Assembly (NCBI GenBank): GCA_017694995.1
Contig: JADIMB010000028.1
Location: forward strand, 1-36,361
Source of the DNA: Candidatus Cryptobacteroides faecavium
GTDB lineage: Bacteria; Bacteroidota; Bacteroidia; Bacteroidales; UBA932
DNA: 36,361 bases
Direction of reading: 5' to 3'
Part shown: positions 15,240 through 24,198 of the stretch, in pieces
Layout: each line of letters begins with the position of its first letter
Position numbering within the stretch: the first letter of the stretch is position 1
Translations under genes and position numbers: made by a program
The notes under the pieces: model-generated
Databases searched by the model: none
What the model saw: only the letters and a program-made list of their open reading frames with translations
What the model was told of the DNA's origin: nothing

Positions 15240-16487
15240 TCAGCCCTGCTGCCTGCCACGCAGAATAGGGAAACGCTTCCCGTATGTGAGCATGCGCCAT
15301 ATCCACTCCAGTGGACCGAACTGGAAGAAACACATCCAGATACGGCTGAAAACGGCCTCGAATACAAAGACCCCCGCTGCGGTCAGGAGCACATAAACAA
15401 GCCCCATCCCGGCCCCCAGGCCTGCACCTGTGCCATAGAAAATGAGCATCCCGAGAACAGACTGCCCTATGTAGCATGTCAAGGCCATACGGCCGGGAGC
15501 AGCGAAGGCGGACAGAAGCCGGGAGTCTTTTCTCCGCAGGCTGTAAAGTGAAAGGCCTGCGGCATAGGCGAAGCCGAGCGGATAGACACTCAATGTATAT
15601 AATAAGGTATGGAGCGCAAGACCTGAAGGATGCCCTTCCATTGAGCTCCATGCATACAGTACAGACAGCGGGAGTCCCGCGGCGAGTCCGAAGACGAACA
15701 CTTTGCGTAGCATCCCGCGCTTCTCCTCCAGGCGGGCGTAAATACGGTTGCGGCCCAGCCAGAACCCCACCAGGAAAAGCCCCATGACCTTGAATGCCCT
15801 GTTGCCGTCGATGAATTCCTGCATCCTGACCAGGGCACCCTGCACAAGGAACTTGAACACATCACCGTAGCTCTGCGCATCCCTGAGCCAGTAGGCGAAA
15901 TTCTCTTCTGTGATCCCGTATCTGGCGCAGCACTCCTGCTGTGCCATGACAACTCCGGCCGAGAGGCTCACTCCCGAAAGGCTTAAAGCCAGGTCCACAA
16001 ACACAGGTATGACAAGCAGGACAGCGGCACATGCCAGCAGCTTCCTGTCCGGTACATTCCTGAACAGAGGCAGGAAAAGCCCAAGGAAAGCATACAGCAT
16101 AAGTATGTCCCCGCTCCAGATGAACATCAGATGGATGAGCCCTATCAGCAGCAGGATTGCCATCCTCCGGTAGAAAATACGGAATCCGTCGGCGCCTTTA
16201 CGCGCGGCATTGGATATTATGATGGAGAACCCTGTCCCGAAAAGGAGCGAGAACAGAGTGTAGAATTTCCCGTCTATGAATATGTAATGCAGATACCTGG
16301 CCACATGATCCGCGGAAGATGTAGGCATCGCCCCGGCCGCTTCAGGGCTCAGGAATGTATACAGTGAGAATTCCGGGAAATTCGCAAGGCAGATACCCAG
16401 CAGGGCAAATCCGCGCAGCGCATCCAGGATCACGAATCTTTCCCCGGTAAGCACGGGGCCGCCTTTGGTATGGTTGTGTGATGTCAT
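15240..16487 (-). CDS. DUF418-family membrane protein
   Basis: A 415-residue polytopic inner-membrane protein. It opens with the DUF418 hallmark RFVILDALRGFALLGICLAN and FPEFSLY. Further matches are YIFIDGKFYTLFSLLFGTGF, RRMAILLLIGLIH, YGDILMLYAF-like GDILMLYAFLGL, and the C-terminal domain PGRMALTCYIGQSVLG with GPLEWIWRMLTYGK. About ten membrane segments are visible. The family's function is unknown; the N-terminal half is distantly related to membrane acyltransferases. The ATG at 16487 is chosen because the longer frame to 16541 would run through the hairpin at 16509-16550. It follows infB by 85 bp in the same direction, with no -7 box seen between them. Confidence 0.9.
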   Translation of the reverse strand: MTSHNHTKGGPVLTGERFVILDALRGFALLGICLANFPEFSLYTFLSPEAAGAMPTSSADHVARYLHYIFIDGKFYTLFSLLFGTGFSIIISNAARKGADGFRIFYRRMAILLLIGLIHLMFIWSGDILMLYAFLGLFLPLFRNVPDRKLLACAAVLLVIPVFVDLALSLSGVSLSAGVVMAQQECCARYGITEENFAYWLRDAQSYGDVFKFLVQGALVRMQEFIDGNRAFKVMGLFLVGFWLGRNRIYARLEEKRGMLRKVFVFGLAAGLPLSVLYAWSSMEGHPSGLALHTLLYTLSVYPLGFAYAAGLSLYSLRRKDSRLLSAFAAPGRMALTCYIGQSVLGMLIFYGTGAGLGAGMGLVYVLLTAAGVFVFEAVFSRIWMCFFQFGPLEWIWRMLTYGKRFPILRGRQQG

Positions 16488-16508
16488 GCCGTCTGTCTCT
16501 GAACACCT

Positions 16509-16550
16509 GGCGGGGCTGCACCGGAACCCTGATCCCGGCACAGCCCCGCC
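16509..16550 (-). terminator. 16-bp hairpin after infB
   Basis: Arms 16509-16524 and 16535-16550 pair over 16 positions. Transcribed from the minus strand, the two imperfect positions become G-U wobbles, so the RNA stem is fully paired. From the plus strand they would be C-A mismatches. This asymmetry says the structure serves the infB transcript. An 8-T run precedes rather than follows it, so it is not a textbook intrinsic terminator. Confidence 0.55.
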
Positions 16551-16572
16551 AGTGAAAAAAAATTATGACCTT

Positions 16573-19446
16573 TTACAGTGTCCTCTTGATCTCGACGATA
16601 TTATAGGCCTCGACAACATCCCCGACCTTGATATCATTGTATCCGGCGATATTGAGTCCGCAGTCCATGCCGGCGGTAACCTCCTTCACATCATCCTTGA
16701 ACCTCTTGAGTGACCCGAGCTCTCCGGTATAGACCACGATACCGTCGCGTATCACGCGCACCTTTGAAGTCCGGGTCAGCTTGCCTTCCTTGACAACGCA
16801 TCCGGCAATCGTGCCGACCTTGGAGATCTTGAATGTCTCGGCCACCTCTGCCGTGGCGGTGACTTCCTCCTTCTCCTCAGGAGCGAGCATACCTTCTATA
16901 CCGCTCTTGACCTCGTTGATGGCGTCATATATGACAGAATAGAGCCTGATCTCGATTTCCTCTTTCTCGGCAAGCTTGCGGGCATTGGCAGAAGGGCGTA
17001 CCTGGAAGCCGATGATGATGGCATCGGAAGCCGCTGCAAGAAGCACATCCGACTCGGATATGGCCCCGACCGCCTTGTGGATGACATTCACGCGCACTTC
17101 CTCCGTAGAAAGTTTGAGCAAAGAGTCAGACAGGGCCTCGATAGAACCGTCCACATCTCCTTTCACTATGATGTTCAGCTCCTTGAAGTTTCCGATGGCT
17201 ATCCTGCGCCCGATTTCCTCCAGTGACAGGTGCTTCTGTGTCTTGATGCCCTGGATACGGATAAGCTGCTCCCTCTTGTTGGCGATATCCTTCGCTTCCT
17301 TCTCGTCGGCCATGACATTGAAAGTCTCGCCTGCGGTAGGTGCGCCGTTGAGACCGAGCACGGAGACCGGCGTTGACGGTCCGGCTTCTTCCACTTTCTG
17401 CCCGCGCTCGTTGAACATGGCTTTCACGTGACCTGTATAGCATCCGCTGAGCATCACGTCACCTACGTGCATTGTCCCGTTCTGCACAAGCACTGTAGCC
17501 AGGTAACCCCGTCCCTTGTCCAGAGAAGACTCGATGACTGCACCGGTGGCACGTCTCTTAGGGTTGGCCTTGAGGTCCAGCAGCTCAGCCTCCAGGAGCA
17601 CCTTGTCCAGGAGCTTGTCCACATTTATGCCTTTCTTGGCGGAAATCTCCTGGCACTGGTATTTTCCTCCCCACTCCTCGACAAGGAGGTTCATGTTGGC
17701 AAGCTGCTCGCGGATCTTGTCCGGATTCGCACCCGGCTTGTCTATCTTGTTTATCGCAAAGACCATAGGCACTCCAGCAGCCTGGGCATGGTTTATGGCC
17801 TCAACGGTCTGAGGCATTATGGCATCGTCAGCAGCGATGATGATGATGGCGAGGTCCGTCATCTTGGCTCCTCGTGCACGCATGGCCGTAAACGCCTCAT
17901 GTCCAGGAGTATCAAGGAAAGTGATACGCTTGCCGTCAGGCAGGACCACATTGTATGCTCCGATATGCTGGGTGATACCGCCGGCCTCTCCGGCAATCAC
18001 ATTTGACTTGCGGATATAGTCCAGCAGCGATGTCTTGCCGTGGTCGACATGTCCCATCACAGTGATCACTGGCGGCCTCGGGACAAGGTCCTTCTCATCA
18101 TCCGTCTCCTGCTCGATAGCCTCAGTAAGCTCGGCTGTCACAAATTCGACCTCATATCCGAACTCCTCCGCCACAAGGACAATGGTCTCCGCATCCAGCC
18201 TCTGGTTGATGGACACCATCAGACCCAGACTCATGCAGGCGCCGATCACCTTGGTCACAGGGATATTCATGAGGTTGGCGAGGTCGTTCACAGTGACAAA
18301 CTCCGTCACCTTCAGTATCCTCTTCTCCAGCTCCTGCTGCTCCATCTCCTCCTGCAGCTTCTGGGAAGCGAGTTCACGTTTCTCCCTCCTGTGCTTTGCC
18401 CCGAAATTGTTCTTGGACTTGCCCTCGTTCATCCTGGCGTATGTCTCCTTGATCTGCTTCTGGATCTCCTTCTGCATCTCCTCTTCCTCAGCCTCGGTCA
18501 TGACCGGCTTGAAGCGGTCGCGCTTCTTGCCCTTGCCTCCCTGGGAAGCGTTGCCGCGGTCCTGACGGTTGTCCTTTCTGGAGTTATCCCCCTTGCCGCC
18601 GTTCTTCTTGTTCTTGTCTTTCTTGAAGTCCTCGGCTTCGCTGCCTACCTTGGTCACATCCACTTTCTGGCTGCCTCCCTTGGCGATCCTCTCCCTCTTC
18701 TTGTTCTTCTTTTTCCTGTCAAACTGGGAAAGGTCGATCTTGTCGACAACCTTAGGTCCCTGCAGCCTCTCCACCTCAATTTTTATCTCACGCGGTTCCT
18801 TGACAGCCGGTTCAGTTACAACAGTCTCTTCCATAGGTTCCTCAATATCAATTGTTTTTTCTTCTACAGCCGCAGGCTCCTCAGTCTTTGTCTCTGGCTG
18901 GGCCGCCGGGGCTTCTTCTTTAGGCTTGTGCGGTTTCTTTTCAAATCTGGACAGGTCTATCTTGTCGACAATCTTCAGGCCCTCTACCCTTGCCTCTCCG
19001 GACACGGCTGCGGGCTCTGCGGCAGAAACAGGCTCCTTCACAGGGGCAGGCGCCTCTGGCTGCGCGGCCTGGAGCGGCTCTGCAGGCCTGGCCTCCGGCT
19101 TCGGAGCAGGATTCTCCCCCTTTGGAGCCTCCTGCACAGGGGCCTGGTGAGCGAAACTGTTGCTCTTGATGATAATCTCTTTCACAGGTTCCTCGTCTTC
19201 ATCTGCGGCTTTCTTCTTGGAACCCTTCTCGATAATCTCCTTCAGCTTTATCGCGACCTTTTCAGAGTCCTGTTTCAGCTTCTGTTCGTCACCGAACTTG
19301 GATTCTATAGCGGGAAGATATGAATCTGATATCTTGGCGTTCGGATTCATCTCCACACCGGCTCCCTGACCATTGAGGAAATCGACAAGTGTCTGGAGCC
19401 CAATATTGAATTCTTTGGTAAGTTTACTTAATCTTATTTCTGCCAT
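16573..19446 (-). CDS. infB: Translation initiation factor IF-2
   Basis: The GTPase that places initiator tRNA on the 30S subunit and promotes subunit joining. It has 957 residues. The N-terminal IF2_N domain is at 1-55 ([21 protein letters not shown]). Residues 60-375 are a long charged, Ala/Pro/Glu- and Lys-rich linker. A second IF2_N-like domain is near 380-435, and the G domain starts with GHVDHGKT at 465-472, followed by DTPGHEAF and [10 protein letters not shown]. Beta-barrel and C1/C2 domains then follow to the end. The linker carries a duplicated motif, [12 protein letters not shown] at 160-171 and [12 protein letters not shown] at 234-245. It is the last conserved gene of the rimP-nusA-infB operon, 53 bp after nusA. 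Confidence 0.98.
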   Translation of the reverse strand: MAEIRLSKLTKEFNIGLQTLVDFLNGQGAGVEMNPNAKISDSYLPAIESKFGDEQKLKQDSEKVAIKLKEIIEKGSKKKAADEDEEPVKEIIIKSNSFAHQAPVQEAPKGENPAPKPEARPAEPLQAAQPEAPAPVKEPVSAAEPAAVSGEARVEGLKIVDKIDLSRFEKKPHKPKEEAPAAQPETKTEEPAAVEEKTIDIEEPMEETVVTEPAVKEPREIKIEVERLQGPKVVDKIDLSQFDRKKKNKKRERIAKGGSQKVDVTKVGSEAEDFKKDKNKKNGGKGDNSRKDNRQDRGNASQGGKGKKRDRFKPVMTEAEEEEMQKEIQKQIKETYARMNEGKSKNNFGAKHRREKRELASQKLQEEMEQQELEKRILKVTEFVTVNDLANLMNIPVTKVIGACMSLGLMVSINQRLDAETIVLVAEEFGYEVEFVTAELTEAIEQETDDEKDLVPRPPVITVMGHVDHGKTSLLDYIRKSNVIAGEAGGITQHIGAYNVVLPDGKRITFLDTPGHEAFTAMRARGAKMTDLAIIIIAADDAIMPQTVEAINHAQAAGVPMVFAINKIDKPGANPDKIREQLANMNLLVEEWGGKYQCQEISAKKGINVDKLLDKVLLEAELLDLKANPKRRATGAVIESSLDKGRGYLATVLVQNGTMHVGDVMLSGCYTGHVKAMFNERGQKVEEAGPSTPVSVLGLNGAPTAGETFNVMADEKEAKDIANKREQLIRIQGIKTQKHLSLEEIGRRIAIGNFKELNIIVKGDVDGSIEALSDSLLKLSTEEVRVNVIHKAVGAISESDVLLAAASDAIIIGFQVRPSANARKLAEKEEIEIRLYSVIYDAINEVKSGIEGMLAPEEKEEVTATAEVAETFKISKVGTIAGCVVKEGKLTRTSKVRVIRDGIVVYTGELGSLKRFKDDVKEVTAGMDCGLNIAGYNDIKVGDVVEAYNIVEIKRTL

Positions 19447-19499
19447 ATATTGTCTGTTTTAAATTATTGTGAATGAGGAACCTGAATGACGTTAGAGGA

Positions 19500-20744
19500 C
19501 TAGTCCTCAAACTCCGCCCTGAGTATTTTCAGCACCTCATCCACAGTCTCGTCTTCGAGATCGGCCCTCTTGGCGATGTCATCCGGGGAAAGTGCGAGTA
19601 CGCTCTTTGCCGTATCGCATCCGATGGATTCAAGCTTGTCGATAATCCACTGGTCAATCTCGTTGCTGAACTCGCTCAGGAGCACATCCTCCTCCTCGTC
19701 ATCCTGCTTCGGGAGCTCCCTCCATACCTCGATCTCCTTGCCCACAAGCATGCTCGCGAGCTTGATGTTGCAGCCACCCTTTCCGATACCTTTCTTCACT
19801 TCGTCAGGGAGCATGTATACTTTTATCTTCTCGTCGTCATTACCGATCACAATAGATGAAATCTTCGCCGGGTTGAGCGCCCTCTGTATAAGGAGCTGTA
19901 CATTCGAAGTCCACTGAAGGACATCTATGTTCTCGTTCCTGAGCTCTCTCACGATACCTATTATCCTGGCACCCTTGACACCGATGCAGGCGCCGATAGG
20001 GTCGATCCTCTCGTCATACGACTCTACGGCCACCTTCGCCCTCTCGCCCGGTATGCGGACTACCTTCTTGATAGTAATCAGGCCGTCATAGATCTCAGGG
20101 ACCTCCTGCTCGAAAAGTTTCTCGAGGAACTCGTTGGAAGTCCTGGAAAGGACAATGTACGGGGTAGTGTTGTTCTTCATCTCCACACTCTTGATGATAG
20201 CCCTGACCGTATCGTTCTTCTTGAAATGCTCCCCGGGGATCTGCTCCGACTTCGGAAGCCTGAGCTCGTTCCCGTCCTCGTCGAGGATGAGCACCTCTTT
20301 CGACCATGTCTGGTAGACCTCCCCGGTGAATATCTCGCCGATCTTGCCTGTATATTTGTTGTACAGGTTGGCTTTCTCTATATCCATTATACGGCCCTGC
20401 AGGTTCTGCCTGATGTTCAGGATGCCCCTTCTGCCGAAGTCCTTCATGTCCACCTTTGTGGCATAGGTCTCGCCGATCTCGTACTCGTCCCCGTCCTTGT
20501 TGACCTCGGAAAGGGCTATCTGGGTGTTCGGGTTCTCGACCTCCTCCACGACTTCACGGTTCCAGTAGATCTCGCAGTCACCCTTGTCGATGTTGATGAT
20601 TATGTCAAAGTTGTCAGCGGATCCGTAGGTCTTCGCCAGCTGTGTCCTGAACACGTCCTCCAGGACTCCCATCATTGTAGGCCTGTCGATGTTCTTCAGG
20701 TTCTTGAATTCTGAAAAAGCATCCTTGAGTTCTGTTTTCTCCAT
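19500..20744 (-). CDS. nusA: Transcription termination/antitermination factor NusA
   Basis: Binds RNA polymerase and nascent RNA to control pausing, termination and antitermination. It has 414 residues. The N-terminal polymerase-binding domain covers roughly 1-130 (EIGETYATKVDMKDFGRRG near its end). An S1 domain follows (GEIFTGEVYQTWSKEVLI), then two KH domains with ERAKVAVESYDERIDPIGAC, GVKGARIIGIVRELRNENIDV and MLPDEVKKGIGKGGCNIKLA. A short acidic C-terminal helix-hairpin-helix-like tail (DTAKSVLALSPDDIAKRADL) ends the protein, and the long E. coli AR1-AR2 repeats are absent, as is usual outside Proteobacteria. It lies 27 bp after rimP. Its stop is inside the perfect palindrome GAGGACTAGTCCTC at 19495-19508. 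Confidence 0.97.
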   Translation of the reverse strand: MEKTELKDAFSEFKNLKNIDRPTMMGVLEDVFRTQLAKTYGSADNFDIIINIDKGDCEIYWNREVVEEVENPNTQIALSEVNKDGDEYEIGETYATKVDMKDFGRRGILNIRQNLQGRIMDIEKANLYNKYTGKIGEIFTGEVYQTWSKEVLILDEDGNELRLPKSEQIPGEHFKKNDTVRAIIKSVEMKNNTTPYIVLSRTSNEFLEKLFEQEVPEIYDGLITIKKVVRIPGERAKVAVESYDERIDPIGACIGVKGARIIGIVRELRNENIDVLQWTSNVQLLIQRALNPAKISSIVIGNDDEKIKVYMLPDEVKKGIGKGGCNIKLASMLVGKEIEVWRELPKQDDEEEDVLLSEFSNEIDQWIIDKLESIGCDTAKSVLALSPDDIAKRADLEDETVDEVLKILRAEFED

Positions 20745-20771
20745 TTTAATATATCATTATTTATTACTATC

Positions 20772-21239
20772 TTATTTGAAATCGATAAAATACCTGACAT
20801 AATTTATGTCCTGCATAGGTACGGTGTCATGGTGCTCCACAGGAATCTTCTTCTTGCTGCCTTCCGCCTTCTCAAGTACGGTATAGTCTATCTCTACGGC
20901 ATCCGGGCCTGCCCCGGAAAGGACAGCCACGACCTTCTTCCCGCCCTTCATAGCCACCTCCACCTTCTTGCCAAGGGCCTTCTCGTACTGCTTCAGCACC
21001 CTGAAAGGCTGGTCAAGCCCCGCGGATGTCACTGTGAGGGAATAGTCCTCGGCACTCCTGTCGAACTTCTCCTCGAAAATCCTGCTCAGCTCGACACAGT
21101 CCTCAAGCTCGACACTGCCGGACTCGGACTCGACCGTCAGCTCGACATCGTTGTCCCTGCTCACACTTATACCGACAATGAAACAGCCGCGTGCAACGAT
21201 TGCCGCCTCCATTGCATCATGTATCTCCGAAACCTTCAT
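20772..21239 (-). CDS. rimP: Ribosome maturation factor RimP
   Basis: Assists late 30S assembly by binding ribosomal protein S12. It has 155 residues with the two RimP domains: the N-terminal alpha/beta part ends in CVELSRIFEEKFDRSAEDYSL, followed by the conserved VTSAGLDQPFRV (usually VSSPGLDRPL, so the core proline is replaced by Ala), then an Sm-like C-terminal domain. It is the first gene of the rimP-nusA-infB operon, an arrangement conserved across bacteria. The promoter is at 21308-21301, and a 7-bp stem in the leader offers an attenuation site. Confidence 0.95.
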   Translation of the reverse strand: MKVSEIHDAMEAAIVARGCFIVGISVSRDNDVELTVESESGSVELEDCVELSRIFEEKFDRSAEDYSLTVTSAGLDQPFRVLKQYEKALGKKVEVAMKGGKKVVAVLSGAGPDAVEIDYTVLEKAEGSKKKIPVEHHDTVPMQDINYVRYFIDFK

Positions 21240-21264
21240 ACTGCTGGGTTATAAACACAAAATA

Positions 21265-21283
21265 AGGGGACTTGCCGTCCCCT
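21265..21283 (-). promoter_or_regulatory. Leader hairpin of rimP-nusA-infB, attenuator candidate
   Basis: AGGGGAC (21265-21271) and GTCCCCT (21277-21283) form a perfect 7-bp GC-rich stem with a 5-nt loop. On the minus strand it lies between the predicted transcript start near 21290 and the rimP ATG. It is followed by the T-rich TTATTTTGTGTTT, which resembles a weak intrinsic terminator in the leader. Confidence 0.5.
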
Positions 21284-21300
21284 GAACCTAACTCACGGTG

Positions 21301-21308
21301 CAAAGGTA
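21301..21308 (-). promoter_or_regulatory. -7 box for rimP-nusA-infB
   Basis: Minus-strand TACCTTTG matches TAnnTTTG. It lies 62 bp before rimP, with the leader hairpin just downstream. It diverges from the lpxD promoter 45 bp away. Confidence 0.55.
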
Positions 21309-21352
21309 TATAAAAATGATTAAAGTTTTTCATAATTAGAGATAAAAATGCT

Positions 21353-21360
21353 TAACTTTG
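21353..21360 (+). promoter_or_regulatory. -7 box for lpxD
   Basis: TAACTTTG matches TAnnTTTG, with a predicted start near 21367 and a leader of about 40 nt. The region upstream is strongly AT-rich but lacks a clear TTTG -33 box. Confidence 0.55.
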
Positions 21361-21405
21361 CGCGTTTTATTATGAATCACAATGTAGTTAATCTTCAATA
21401 ATCCT

Positions 21406-22395
21406 ATGGAATTCAAGGCAAAAGAGATTGCGGAGATATTGAAAGGGACAGTGGAAGGCAATCCTGAGGCAACGGTGTCCACTTTCGCGAGGATAGAGAA
21501 CGGGAAGCCGGGAAGCATATGCTTTTTCGCCAACCCGAAGTACGAACATTATGTATATCAGTGCAAAGCTGACATCATCATAGTAAACAACTCTTTCGTT
21601 CCACAGCAGCCTGTAAGCGCCACCATGATAAGGGTCGAGAACGCTTACGCATCCGTAGCCGAGCTTCTTGACTACGTGACAGCCAAGAAACGTTCGTACA
21701 GAAGATACAGGGGCCGCCATGTCAGGAGGTTCTTCTCATCGAAAATCGGGAAGAAGGTATACATAGGCGACTGCAGCTACATAGGAAGAAATGCCGTCAT
21801 CGGCGACTACACAAAGATCCATGAGCAGGTTTACGTAGGCGACGGGACAAAAATAGGCAGGCACTGCATCATATATCCTGGCGTGAAAATATACCCTGGC
21901 ATGGAGATCGGGGACAACGTGATCATCCATGCCAATGCCGTGATCGGGGCTGACGGCTTCGGTTTCGCACCTCTTGACGACGGTTCGTACAAGAAGATAG
22001 AGCACACGGGCAATGTCATTATCGGAGATGACGTGGAGATCGGTGCAGGCACCACGATCGACAAGTCGCAGATGGGCTCCACAGTCATCGGCAAAGGCGT
22101 CAAGATAGACAACCTGTGCCAGATCGCCCATAACGTGGAGATCGGGGACAACACCGTGATGGCGGCCCAGACCGGCATAGCCGGCTCGACCAAGATAGGC
22201 AGGCACTGCGTAATGGGCGGACAGGTCGGCATCGCGGGCCATATCACCATCGCCGACAATACCTCCTTCGGGGCTCAGTCGGGAGTTCTCGGGAGCGTGA
22301 AGAAAGAAGGCCAGGCTTTCCTGGGGACTCCGGCTATTCCTTACAGGGATTACCTGAAATGCTATGCAGTGTTCAAGAAGAACGGTAAAGAGTAG
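21406..22395 (+). CDS. lpxD: UDP-3-O-acylglucosamine N-acyltransferase
   Basis: Adds the second hydroxyacyl chain to UDP-3-O-acyl-glucosamine, the third lipid A step, from acyl-ACP. It has 329 residues: an N-terminal uridine-binding domain, an unusually arginine-rich joint ([17 protein letters not shown], 94-110), then left-handed beta-helix hexapeptide repeats to about residue 310. The catalytic base is His242 in [14 protein letters not shown]. The protein stops soon after the helix ([14 protein letters not shown]). Family members usually continue with a C-terminal helix that contacts ACP, so about 15-20 residues seem missing. It has its own promoter and begins the lpxD-lpxC-lpxA-wbqC array, but lpxC also has a promoter. 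Confidence 0.95.
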   Translation: MEFKAKEIAEILKGTVEGNPEATVSTFARIENGKPGSICFFANPKYEHYVYQCKADIIIVNNSFVPQQPVSATMIRVENAYASVAELLDYVTAKKRSYRRYRGRHVRRFFSSKIGKKVYIGDCSYIGRNAVIGDYTKIHEQVYVGDGTKIGRHCIIYPGVKIYPGMEIGDNVIIHANAVIGADGFGFAPLDDGSYKKIEHTGNVIIGDDVEIGAGTTIDKSQMGSTVIGKGVKIDNLCQIAHNVEIGDNTVMAAQTGIAGSTKIGRHCVMGGQVGIAGHITIADNTSFGAQSGVLGSVKKEGQAFLGTPAIPYRDYLKCYAVFKKNGKE

Positions 22396-22424
22396 TCAAT
22401 GCTAGGATAAGAAAATTTTTTACT

Positions 22425-22432
22425 TATCTTTG
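22425..22432 (+). promoter_or_regulatory. -7 box for lpxC
   Basis: TATCTTTG matches TAnnTTTG. It lies 23 bp before the lpxC ATG, in the 59-bp gap after lpxD, so lpxC and downstream genes can be expressed independently of lpxD. Confidence 0.55.
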
Positions 22433-22454
22433 CGGTTTTATAAATTTTATCAAG

Positions 22455-23372
22455 ATGCAGCAGCAACAGCAGACAGTCGGGAAACGCTTCAGCTTTGAAG
22501 GTAAAGGCTTGCATACCGGCAAAGTATCAAAAATGACAATAAGTCCCGCGCCTGTCGACTACGGTATAAGATTCAGACGTACTGATATGGGCGAAGAAGC
22601 TATCGTGGAGGCCCTGGCGGAAAATGTTTCAAGTACATCCAGAAGCACATCCATCACAAAGGACGGGATCACGGTAATGACCATAGAGCATCTTCTGTCA
22701 GCACTTACAGGGATGGGTATAGACAATGCCCATATTGACATAGACAATATAGAGGTGCCGATCCTTGACGGAAGCGCGAAACCATATATAGACGCCATCT
22801 GGAACGACAAGGCCGGGATTGTACAGCAGGACGCCCCGCGCAGATATGTGGAAATAGACTCTGCCATCGAGATAAAGAACGAAGAGACAGGGGCTTTTGT
22901 CAGGATAGAACCTGCTGAGACCCCTTCCTATGACATCAAGATCGACTTCAACTCCAGAGTCCTGGGGATACAGACGGCACACTGGGACACTTCGATAGTA
23001 TATGCGGAAGAAATCGGTATATGCAGGACTTTCGTATTCTTCCATGAAATAGAATATCTTTTCAAGAACAATCTCATAAAAGGCGGGGACGTGGACAATG
23101 CGGTGGTAATCGTGGAGCACCCGGTCTCCACCGGGCAGCTGGAGCACATGTCCAGGCTGTTCAACGTGCCGATGCTCGAGATACGTGACAACGGATACCT
23201 CAACAATATAGCCCTGCGCTTCAAGAACGAGTGCGCACGGCACAAGCTCCTTGACCTTATAGGCGACCTGAGGCTCTCAGGAGGCTTCCTTAAAGCCAAG
23301 GTCACTGCATACAAGGCAGGGCACACAATCAACACAAAGGCAGCTTCAGCTGTCAGGAATTCAATGAAATAA
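22455..23372 (+). CDS. lpxC: UDP-3-O-acyl-N-acetylglucosamine deacetylase, not fused to FabZ
   Basis: The zinc deacetylase that commits UDP-GlcNAc derivatives to lipid A. It has 305 residues, the same as the stand-alone E. coli enzyme. Zinc ligands and catalytic residues are present: Glu78-His79 in TIEHLLSALTGMGIDN, His263 and Asp267 in ARHKLLDLIGDL, and His290 in KAGHTINTKA; RTFVFFHEIEYL at 191-202 matches the substrate loop. In most Bacteroidota LpxC is fused to a C-terminal FabZ dehydratase of about 150 residues. Here the gene stops after the LpxC domain and lpxA starts 13 bp later, so no FabZ domain remains. The N terminus has a run of five glutamines. Confidence 0.96.
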   Translation: MQQQQQTVGKRFSFEGKGLHTGKVSKMTISPAPVDYGIRFRRTDMGEEAIVEALAENVSSTSRSTSITKDGITVMTIEHLLSALTGMGIDNAHIDIDNIEVPILDGSAKPYIDAIWNDKAGIVQQDAPRRYVEIDSAIEIKNEETGAFVRIEPAETPSYDIKIDFNSRVLGIQTAHWDTSIVYAEEIGICRTFVFFHEIEYLFKNNLIKGGDVDNAVVIVEHPVSTGQLEHMSRLFNVPMLEIRDNGYLNNIALRFKNECARHKLLDLIGDLRLSGGFLKAKVTAYKAGHTINTKAASAVRNSMK

Positions 23373-23385
23373 AAATTTTTTCACC

Positions 23386-24198
23386 ATGAATAAGATACAT
23401 CCACTTGCAACAGTCCATCCTAATGCGAAAATAGGGGATAACGTCGAGATCGGCCCTTACGCTTTCATCGACGAGTTCGTTGAAATCGGGGACGGCTGCC
23501 ATATCCTTCCTCATGCGACCATATTCAACTATGTCAAAATGGGAAAGAACTGCAGCGTATTCCCTGGGGCGGTAGTGGGGGCCATCCCGCAGGACCTGAA
23601 ATTCGACGGGGAAGTGACCTATGTAGAAATCGGCGACAATGTGAACATACGTGAATGTGCCACTATAAACAGGGGTACCAAGGCCAGCGGCAAAGGTGTC
23701 ACCCGTGTCGGGAGCAACACGCTTGTCATGTCCTATGTCCACATCGCCCATGACTGCAGCATCGGGGAGCACTGCATACTTGTAAGCTATACCGGAATCG
23801 CAGGAGAGACCTGTGTCGACGACTGGGCCATTCTCGGAGGAGGGACACTTTCACACCAGTTCTCCAAGATCGGCAAGCATGCGATGGTGGGAGGAGGCTC
23901 CAAAGTCAACAAGGACGTACCGCCATATATCCTGTGCGGCAGGGATCCTCTCTCATATGCCGGCATCAATATCGTAGGACTAAGGAGAAGGGGCTTCTCT
24001 TCAGACCAGATCCGTAATATAAAGGACATGTATGACATCATTTACAATGCCGGGTTCAACGTGAGCGACGCCTGCGCCAAAATAGAGTCAGGCTTCCCGC
24101 AGAGCGAGGAAAGGGATACTATCCTTGACTTCATACGGAACTCCAAGAGAGGGATTGTCAAGGGCATGTCTTCTAACGCAAAAGGAGAGCTGGAATAG
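23386..24198 (+). CDS. lpxA: Acyl-ACP-UDP-N-acetylglucosamine O-acyltransferase
   Basis: Adds the first hydroxyacyl chain to UDP-GlcNAc, starting lipid A synthesis. It has 270 residues. Hexapeptide repeats start at once (IHPLATVHPNAKIGDNVEIG), and the catalytic histidine is His122 in YVHIAHDCSIG. The C-terminal helical domain follows the segment VPPYILCGRDPLSYAGINIVGLRRRGF. It lies 13 bp after lpxC and its stop overlaps the GTG start of the next gene by one base, so the three are co-transcribed. Confidence 0.96.
   Translation: MNKIHPLATVHPNAKIGDNVEIGPYAFIDEFVEIGDGCHILPHATIFNYVKMGKNCSVFPGAVVGAIPQDLKFDGEVTYVEIGDNVNIRECATINRGTKASGKGVTRVGSNTLVMSYVHIAHDCSIGEHCILVSYTGIAGETCVDDWAILGGGTLSHQFSKIGKHAMVGGGSKVNKDVPPYILCGRDPLSYAGINIVGLRRRGFSSDQIRNIKDMYDIIYNAGFNVSDACAKIESGFPQSEERDTILDFIRNSKRGIVKGMSSNAKGELE

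Noticed and set aside
18040..19323. Long open frame (427 codons) opposite the infB linker
   Set aside because: It is the complement of Lys/Glu-rich infB codons, giving an improbable Leu-rich product. infB is intact and conserved on the other strand.
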